Source of the DNA: Litorimonas sp964414555 | GTDB lineage: Bacteria > Pseudomonadota > Alphaproteobacteria > Caulobacterales > Maricaulaceae | Reading direction: 5' to 3' | Length of the DNA: 5,217 bases | Assembly: GCA_964414555.1 (NCBI GenBank) | Contig: CAYPWW010000090.1 | Location: 1-5,217 of the forward strand | Shown: positions 1-5,217 of the stretch, one piece after another | Numbering within the stretch: position 1 is the stretch's first letter | Layout: the number at the start of each line of letters is the position of its first letter | Translations under genes and position numbers: made by a program | The notes under the pieces: generated by a model | The model's input: only the letters and a program-made list of their open reading frames with translations | What the model was told of the DNA's origin: nothing | Databases searched by the model: none

Positions 1-158
1 AGGGAGCCGACATGCAGGCTCGGCGCGGTGCAATCAAAGCCGATATATCCGACCAGATCGTTCGTCATAGCATGGGCATCGAGGCCTTCTTCGTTTGTAC
101 ATTGATAGAGATAACCGCGCGAGGTCAGGGTCTGCATGAGGTCGGATTTGTAAGTCAT
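1..158 (-). CDS. tyrS: Tyrosyl-tRNA synthetase, N-terminal fragment (cut by window edge)
   Basis: Reading leftward from an ATG at 158-156, the first 52 codons give a protein beginning MTYKSDLMQTLTSRGYLYQC. It continues through YIGFDCTAPSLHVGS and is then lost at the window edge. The segment around residues 38-52 matches the class I aminoacyl-tRNA synthetase ATP-binding signature: the HIGH motif appears here as HVGS (residues 49-52), preceded by the FDCTAPSL block typical of bacterial TyrRS. The enzyme charges tRNA-Tyr with tyrosine in the cytoplasm. Only about an eighth of a normal TyrRS (roughly 400-420 residues) is present, so nothing can be said about the KMSKS motif or the S4-like tail. 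A weak Shine-Dalgarno-like AGAAG lies about 10 bases before the ATG. The gene is divergent from anmK, 47 bp away. Identification rests on the N-terminal block only, but that block is characteristic. Confidence 0.88.
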   Translation of the reverse strand, partial: MTYKSDLMQTLTSRGYLYQCTNEEGLDAHAMTNDLVGYIGFDCTAPSLHVGS

Positions 159-168
159 AATTTCGCGC

Positions 169-195
169 TTCTAACGAGGCGGCGTTTCGTGTCAA
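169..195 (-). promoter_or_regulatory. Candidate tyrS promoter (-35 TTGACA, weak -10)
   Basis: On the minus strand a perfect TTGACA lies at 195-190. Fifteen bases later comes TTAGAA (174-169), a poor -10. The spacing is short and the predicted transcript start would fall only a few bases before the tyrS ATG, so the element could be chance. It is listed because it is the only consensus -35 in the 47-bp gap between tyrS and anmK. No convincing anmK promoter is visible in the gap, so that promoter would have to lie inside the tyrS coding start. Confidence 0.25.
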
Positions 196-205
196 AGCGA
201 AAGCT

Positions 206-1402
206 ATGGAGAAGCAAATCTATACAGCCCTCGGCCTGATGAGCGGAACCTCGCTCGACGGGGTGGATGTGGCCGTGATCGAGACGGATGGTGTCGATAT
301 TTTCGGTTTTGGCACAACGGCGGAACGCAGCTTTACGGTGGCTGAGAAGACAATCCTATCTTCCGCGACACAGGACGCTTTGGCTTGGCGCTTTAAGGGC
401 CCTCCGCCCAATAGCTTTGCGCAAGCAGAAGACATAATCGACGCCGCGCATCTTGATGCGATAGGCAACATGCGCGCGGACATCGCGGGGTATCACGGGC
501 AAACGATCCTGCATCATCCTCCGAAAGAAGGTGTGACGGGTCAGACCCTGCAATTGGGTCGAGGACAGCATTTGGCCGATCATTCGAATATGCCTGTGGC
601 CTATGACTTCAGGACGATAGATGTTGCGGCTGGCGGGCAGGGCGCCCCACTCGCGCCAATCTATCACGAAGCGCTTTGTCGCTATTCCAAACTCGAGGGC
701 CGGATTGCCGTGTTGAACATTGGCGGCGTCTCCAATGTTTCATTTATCGAAGATGGCAAGCTTCAAGGCGCGAGCGATTGTGGTCCCGGCAATGGGCCAT
801 TGGACAGTTGGGTCTATCGTCACGGCGCTGGCGATTTTGATCAGGACGGAAAGGCTTCGATGGCTGGGCATGTCGATCACGGGTTAATCGCAAAGTGGTT
901 GGACCGCGATTTTTTCAAACGCCCGATGCCGCGTTCAGCTGATCGCTATGATTTCGACGTGTTGGAGGATTTGTCCGGCAAATCGTTGGAAGACGGCGCA
1001 GCAACGTTAGCAGCCTTTACTGTGCAGGCCATCACGCGGGATTTAGAGCGCTTTTGGCCGCATCTCGTCATTGTATGCGGTGGTGGGCGTAAAAACCCCA
1101 CCATCATGACGATGTTAGATATTCACCTAAACCAAGGTAAAGCGTTTCTAACGCACCCGGGAGATTATCATCATCCCGGACAAACTTTGATCCCGGGACC
1201 GTCAGGTAGCCGACTCGCGAAAGCTGAGATGTTCGGCTGGGACGGCGATATGCTGGAGGCGCAGGCTTTTGCCTATCTAGCCGTGCGGACGCTGAAAGGC
1301 CTCCCGATCAGCTTTCCGACAACAACCGGGGCGCCCAGACCCATGACGGGTGGGCAGATCGCCTATCCTTCGAGCAGCTTCATCTCGCGCGGCGGGCAGT
1401 AG
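206..1402 (+). CDS. anmK: Anhydro-N-acetylmuramic acid kinase
   Basis: AnmK phosphorylates 1,6-anhydro-N-acetylmuramic acid while opening its anhydro ring. It uses ATP and gives MurNAc-6-phosphate, a cytoplasmic step in recycling cell-wall fragments. The 398-residue product carries the family hallmarks in order: GLMSGTSLDGVDVA (10-23, N-terminal phosphate-binding loop), GYHGQT (95-100), TLQLG (114-118), DFRTIDVAAGGQGAPLAP (134-151), LNIGGVSN (170-177), DCGPGNGPLD (191-200), VCGGGRKNP (290-298), EAQAFAYLA (351-359) and LPISFPTTTGAP (366-377). By comparison with characterised AnmK, D191 and E351 are the likely catalytic and sugar-contacting acids. The ATG at 206 places the glycine-rich loop about ten residues in, as in E. 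coli, although its ribosome site is weak (GCGAAAG). The protein is somewhat longer than E. coli AnmK (about 370). Its last 14 or so residues, after the TGG at 381-383, lie in the antiparallel overlap with the neighbouring hydrolase. Confidence 0.96.
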   Translation: MEKQIYTALGLMSGTSLDGVDVAVIETDGVDIFGFGTTAERSFTVAEKTILSSATQDALAWRFKGPPPNSFAQAEDIIDAAHLDAIGNMRADIAGYHGQTILHHPPKEGVTGQTLQLGRGQHLADHSNMPVAYDFRTIDVAAGGQGAPLAPIYHEALCRYSKLEGRIAVLNIGGVSNVSFIEDGKLQGASDCGPGNGPLDSWVYRHGAGDFDQDGKASMAGHVDHGLIAKWLDRDFFKRPMPRSADRYDFDVLEDLSGKSLEDGAATLAAFTVQAITRDLERFWPHLVIVCGGGRKNPTIMTMLDIHLNQGKAFLTHPGDYHHPGQTLIPGPSGSRLAKAEMFGWDGDMLEAQAFAYLAVRTLKGLPISFPTTTGAPRPMTGGQIAYPSSSFISRGGQ

Positions 1403-2043
1403 CGGTCATCCAGAGTGCTATCGAGATAGTCTTCGATCACTTCCATGGCGCCTTCGAGGTGGTTCGTGTAGAAATGATCCGCGCCTTCGATGCGGTGCGT
1501 ATCGATCTCGTGGCCTTTTTGTACGCGGATTTTTGACACGATACGATCCACATCATCCGCAGGGACAATCGGATCTTCACTGCCATAGGTCACCAGACCT
1601 GATGCCGGGCAGGGCGCGAGGAAGGCGAAGTCATAGGTGTTCGTCGGCAGGCTCATCGAAATAAAGCCAGCGATTTCAGGGCGCCGCATCAACAACTGCA
1701 TCCCAATCCATGCGCCGAAGCTATAGCCAGACACCCAGCTGAACGGGGCGTTCTGGTTAAAGCTCTGCATGTAATCCAGCGCATAGGCCGCATCTTGCAG
1801 CTCGCCTTGACCATTATCGTAGACACCAACCGAGCGGCCCACACCGCGGAAGTTAAACCTTAAGACTGAGAAGCCACGACGCTTATACTGCTCATACATC
1901 GCCACAGGAATTCGGTGATCCATATGACCGCCAGCCTTTGGATGTGGCGGCAGGATCAATGCGCATGGCGCTTGCGGGTCGTCGGACGGGTGGTAACGGC
2001 CTTCGAGACGGCCTTCTGGGCCGTTAAAAATGACTTCGGGCAT
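1363..2043 (-). CDS. Alpha/beta hydrolase, COG2945-like
   Basis: The 226-residue product has an alpha/beta-hydrolase fold with a complete visible triad: nucleophile S108 in GYSFGAW (106-112), D157 in YGSEDPIVP (153-161) and H190 in EGADHFY (186-192). HPKAGGHMDH (34-43) probably forms the oxyanion-hole loop, and LRFNFRGVGRSVG (61-73) is the typical strand-turn of short cytosolic hydrolases. No signal peptide or membrane segment is seen, so it should be cytoplasmic. The substrate is unknown; the family is usually annotated only as a predicted hydrolase. The start at 2043 (MPEVIFNGPEG) is preferred over an in-frame ATG nine codons upstream, because AAGAGG lies 8 bases before it and the related proteins I recall begin this way. 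It is divergent from iscR, and its 3' end overlaps anmK by 40 bp. Whether it shares regulation with the Fe-S operon is open. Confidence 0.88.
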   Translation of the reverse strand: MPEVIFNGPEGRLEGRYHPSDDPQAPCALILPPHPKAGGHMDHRIPVAMYEQYKRRGFSVLRFNFRGVGRSVGVYDNGQGELQDAAYALDYMQSFNQNAPFSWVSGYSFGAWIGMQLLMRRPEIAGFISMSLPTNTYDFAFLAPCPASGLVTYGSEDPIVPADDVDRIVSKIRVQKGHEIDTHRIEGADHFYTNHLEGAMEVIEDYLDSTLDDRYCPPREMKLLEG

Positions 2044-2051
2044 GGATCGAG

Positions 2052-2057
2052 CCTCTT
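2052..2057 (-). promoter_or_regulatory. Ribosome binding site of the alpha/beta hydrolase
   Basis: On the minus strand AAGAGG lies 8 bases upstream of the ATG at 2043. It would lie inside the coding region if the longer start at 2070 were used, so it supports the shorter 226-residue protein. Confidence 0.6.
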
Positions 2058-2087
2058 GTGTTCTTGCCAAGATTTTTCGCGTGATTT

Positions 2088-2112
2088 AATCTTGACTAAA
2101 TCGGTCGGGATA
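2088..2112 (+). promoter_or_regulatory. Predicted IscR (type-1-like) operator
   Basis: This 25-base segment was compared by eye with the E. coli type-1 IscR consensus as I recall it (ATASYYGACTRWWWYAGTCRRSTAT). It agrees at 19 of 25 positions, and at 18 of the central 19 (CTTGACTAAATCGGTCGGG). The GACT and GTC half-sites are in the correct spacing. It overlaps the -35 hexamer and the first part of the spacer of the putative iscR promoter, so bound IscR would block RNA polymerase. In E. coli, cluster-loaded IscR represses its own operon through such sites. The outer arms (ATA/TAT) do not match. It also lies upstream of the divergent hydrolase, so it could affect both genes. Confidence 0.72.
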
Positions 2113-2120
2113 CATAGGTC
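2092..2120 (+). promoter_or_regulatory. Putative promoter of the iscR-desulfurase-sufB operon
   Basis: TTGACT (2092-2097) is a five-of-six match to the sigma-70 -35 element. Seventeen bases later lies TAGGTC (2115-2120), a weak -10 of the kind often tolerated in alphaproteobacteria. Transcription would begin near 2127 and leave a leader of about 80 bases before iscR. The IscR operator overlaps the -35. No other convincing promoter was seen in the intergenic region, and no clear hexamer pair was found for the leftward hydrolase. Confidence 0.5.
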
Positions 2121-2206
2121 CACGCCGATAGATTTGGTGTTGGCGGGCCATTAACAACTGGCTCGCGAAATTACCAACAAAACCTGCATTTGGAGCGCCT
2201 TGCACT

Positions 2207-2641
2207 GTGAAGCTGACCGCGAAAGGACGATACGCCGTGATGGCCGTGGCCGATTTGGCCGCGCAAGGTCCCGGCGTGTGCGATTCCTTGTCTGAAATCG
2301 GGGCGCGTCAGAAAATCTCCGTGACCTATCTCGAGCAGATTTTTGCGAAACTTCGTCGCGCGGGACTGGTTGAGTCTGTTCGCGGTGCTCAAGGGGGATA
2401 CCGTCTAGCCAATCCGGCCAAGGATATCCGCCTAGATGCCGTTATCGCAGCGGTAGATGCCCAGCCCAAAGCCCATGGCTGCACGCCGGAACTGCGTGTG
2501 GCTTGTACAGGCGGGAAGGATCAGTGCCTGACCCATGACCTGTGGGGCGCGCTGGAAGATCACATTGGTCAGTTTCTATCGGCCATCTCTATCCAAGACG
2601 TGGTCGAGGGGCGGTTGCCTGTTCTGGAGGCCGCAGAGTAA
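2207..2641 (+). CDS. iscR: Rrf2-family Fe-S cluster regulator IscR
   Basis: This 144-residue transcription factor is predicted to sense Fe-S cluster supply and control the operon it heads. The N-terminal winged helix-turn-helix is clear: MKLTAKGRYAVMAVADLA (1-18), then ISVTYLEQIFAKLRRAGLV (37-55) as recognition helix, and SVRGAQGGYRLA (57-68) as wing. E43 of E. coli IscR, which matters for DNA-site discrimination, is present as E43. The cluster-binding segment 90-113 has C92, C100, C107 and H110. This matches the Cys-Cys-Cys-His ligand set of E. coli IscR (C92, C98, C104, H107) with slightly wider spacing, so a [2Fe-2S] cluster is likely. The protein is shorter than E. coli IscR (162) at the C-terminus. 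The start is GTG at 2207, with TGGAG 11 bases upstream; it aligns exactly with MRLTSKGRYA. Its TAA overlaps the next ATG by one base (TAATG). Confidence 0.93.
   Translation: MKLTAKGRYAVMAVADLAAQGPGVCDSLSEIGARQKISVTYLEQIFAKLRRAGLVESVRGAQGGYRLANPAKDIRLDAVIAAVDAQPKAHGCTPELRVACTGGKDQCLTHDLWGALEDHIGQFLSAISIQDVVEGRLPVLEAAE
2626..2630 (+). promoter_or_regulatory. Ribosome binding site of the cysteine desulfurase
   Basis: GGAGG ends 10 bases before the ATG at 2641 and lies inside the last codons of iscR. It fixes the desulfurase start at MTRTYLDHN, rather than at an in-frame ATG 33 codons upstream (2542) whose extra residues resemble nothing in the family. Confidence 0.7.
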
Positions 2642-3758
2642 TGACCCGCACCTATCTCGATCATAATGCGACGAGCCCGCTGCGCCCTGAGGCGCGTGAC
2701 GCCGTGATGGCCGCCTTTGACACGCTTGGAAATCCGAGCGGCCTGCATGGTCATGCCCGCGCGGCCCGCTCTCTCGTAGAAGATGCTCGCGAGGCTGTCG
2801 CATTAGGTATGGGCGTTTGCACGCAAGACCTCGTCTTTACTGGCAGTGGCACGGAATCGGACAACACAGCCATCCACAGCGCCTGGTGCGCTGGGACGAT
2901 ACGCATGTTGGTCGCAGAGATGGACCATCCTGCCACGATCAATGCGGCACAGGGGTGTTGCGGGGCGCTGGTCGAGAAAATCCCGTGTAACGCACACGGT
3001 CAGACCGACATGAACTGGCTGCGTGAACGGCTGACAGCGTGGGATAAAGCGGATGGACGTCCCTTTGTGTCCATCGTCGCCGCCAATAGCGAGACCGGCG
3101 TGGTCCAGGATATTCAGATCGCGACTGAGATTGTTCGCGGAGAGGGTGGCTTGCTCCTCGTCGATGCGGTGCAGGCCTTCGGGAAACTGCCCATGACCTA
3201 TCAGCCGGATTATCTGGCTGTCTCCGCGCATAAGCTTGGTGGGCCGCAAGGTGTTGGCGCGCTTTACGTGTCACCAGATGTCCCGTTTACGCCGCTGCTC
3301 TCAGGCGGGGGCCAAGAACGCCGCCGTCGGGCTGGCACTTCCAATGTCGCAGGTATCGCAGGTTTTGGCGCAGCCGCGAAAGCCGCAGAGGCGGGATTTG
3401 ATGTGGCTGACCTGCGGGACCAGATCGAAAAAGGCCTGAAAGCCGTTGAGCCAGACCTCGTTATTTTCGGTGAAGGCGTGGACCGTTTATCCAATACGAC
3501 CTTCTTCGCTGTGCCGGATATGTCGGCGCAAACGGGGTTGATGAACCTCGATTTGGAAAATGTTTCAGTTTCTACAGGCACAGCCTGCTCCTCGGGCGTA
3601 TCTAAAACGAGCCGCGTCGTGGAAGCGATGGGACTTGCGGATCGAGCACCCGTTGGCGCGATGCGGATTAGCCTCGGTTACACCTCGACCCAAGCGGATG
3701 TGGATGCGTTCCTCGCCGCATGGACAAAAATTAGAACCCGCAATCGGAAGGTCGCGTG

Positions 3759-3759
<1 letters not shown>
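2641..3759 (+). CDS. Class I (NifS/IscS-like) cysteine desulfurase
   Basis: This PLP enzyme of 372 residues removes sulfur from L-cysteine, forming a protein persulfide and alanine, to supply Fe-S cluster assembly. Fold-type I landmarks are in order: YLDHNATSPLRPEA (5-18), GNPSGLHGHARAAR (30-43), FTGSGTESDN (66-75), EMDHPA (93-98, with H96 stacking on PLP), ANSETGVVQD (148-157), VDAVQAFGK (174-182), and SAHKLGGPQGVG (195-206) with K198 as the PLP Schiff-base lysine. Next come GGGQERRRRAGTSN (222-235) and STGTACSSG (311-319) with catalytic C316. The extended flexible Cys loop and the STGTACSSG form mark it as class I (IscS/NifS), not SufS. It lies between iscR and sufB with one-base overlaps (TAATG, TGATG), so its natural partner is the SUF scaffold encoded next door. 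I leave the symbol blank because nifS and iscS are both used for such genes. Confidence 0.95.

Positions 3760-5217
<1,458 letters not shown>

Noticed and set aside
12..239. Plus-strand 75-codon open frame across the tyrS start.
   Set aside because: It is antisense to the tyrS N-terminus, overlaps the start of anmK in another frame and has no recognisable domain.
1155..1199. Repeated CCCGG-type palindromes (CCCGGGA, ATCCCGG, TCCCGGGA) that could form hairpins.
   Set aside because: They lie within the conserved AnmK coding segment for HPGDYHHPGQTLIPGPSG, where repeated Pro-Gly codons explain the pattern. There is no T-run or other sign of a terminator.
2044..2070. Longer form of the alpha/beta hydrolase starting at 2070.
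   Set aside because: The ribosome site AAGAGG sits inside this extension, 8 bases before the ATG at 2043, and the extra nine residues look non-conserved.
2117..2149. Possible stem (GGTCCACGCC with GGCGGGCC) just upstream of iscR, considered as a riboswitch or attenuator.
   Set aside because: It needs two bulges, has a 15-base loop and overlaps the putative -10, so only part would be transcribed. No known riboswitch pattern was recognised.
2542..2640. N-terminal extension of the cysteine desulfurase from an in-frame ATG at 2542.
   Set aside because: The 33 extra residues come from the iscR coding region in another frame and do not resemble the family. A good ribosome site precedes the ATG at 2641, where the normal YLDHNAT start falls.
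2803..3274. Open frames on the minus strand opposite the cysteine desulfurase (and similar ones opposite anmK and sufB).
   Set aside because: Their translations lack recognisable domains and lie entirely opposite strongly conserved genes; they are shadow frames of GC-rich coding DNA.

Overview
The window looks like ordinary chromosomal housekeeping DNA from an alphaproteobacterium, most likely a member of the Rhodobacteraceae/Roseobacter group. This is inferred from protein style and gene order: tyrS divergent from anmK, then an alpha/beta hydrolase, then an Rrf2 regulator, a NifS-type cysteine desulfurase and sufB. The DNA is moderately GC-rich and densely packed. No mobile element, CRISPR array, rRNA or tRNA gene was seen.

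Left part (1-1402): the 5' end of tyrS (tyrosyl-tRNA synthetase) runs leftward off the window. After a 47-bp gap, anmK (anhydro-N-acetylmuramic acid kinase, peptidoglycan recycling) runs rightward. Middle (1363-2043): an alpha/beta hydrolase with a complete Ser-Asp-His triad is read leftward. Its 3' end overlaps the 3' end of anmK by 40 bp in antiparallel orientation. A 163-bp divergent intergenic region (2044-2206) follows. It holds a strong match to the Escherichia coli IscR type-1 operator, sitting on a TTGACT -35 element that points rightward.

Right part (2207-5217): this is the start of an iron-sulfur cluster assembly operon. The genes are iscR (an Rrf2 regulator with three Cys and one His that can hold a [2Fe-2S] cluster), a class I (NifS/IscS-like) cysteine desulfurase, and sufB (scaffold subunit, truncated by the window edge). 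The junctions are one-base stop/start overlaps (TAATG and TGATG), so the three genes are almost certainly co-transcribed and translationally coupled. The likely logic is as follows. The desulfurase takes sulfur from cysteine, SufB (with SufC and SufD, presumably just downstream) builds the cluster, and IscR senses cluster supply and represses the operon through the operator upstream of its own gene.

I found no sign of an undescribed system. The points most worth a second look are the complete cluster-ligand set in IscR, its operator, the hybrid ISC/SUF gene content and the antiparallel gene overlap.
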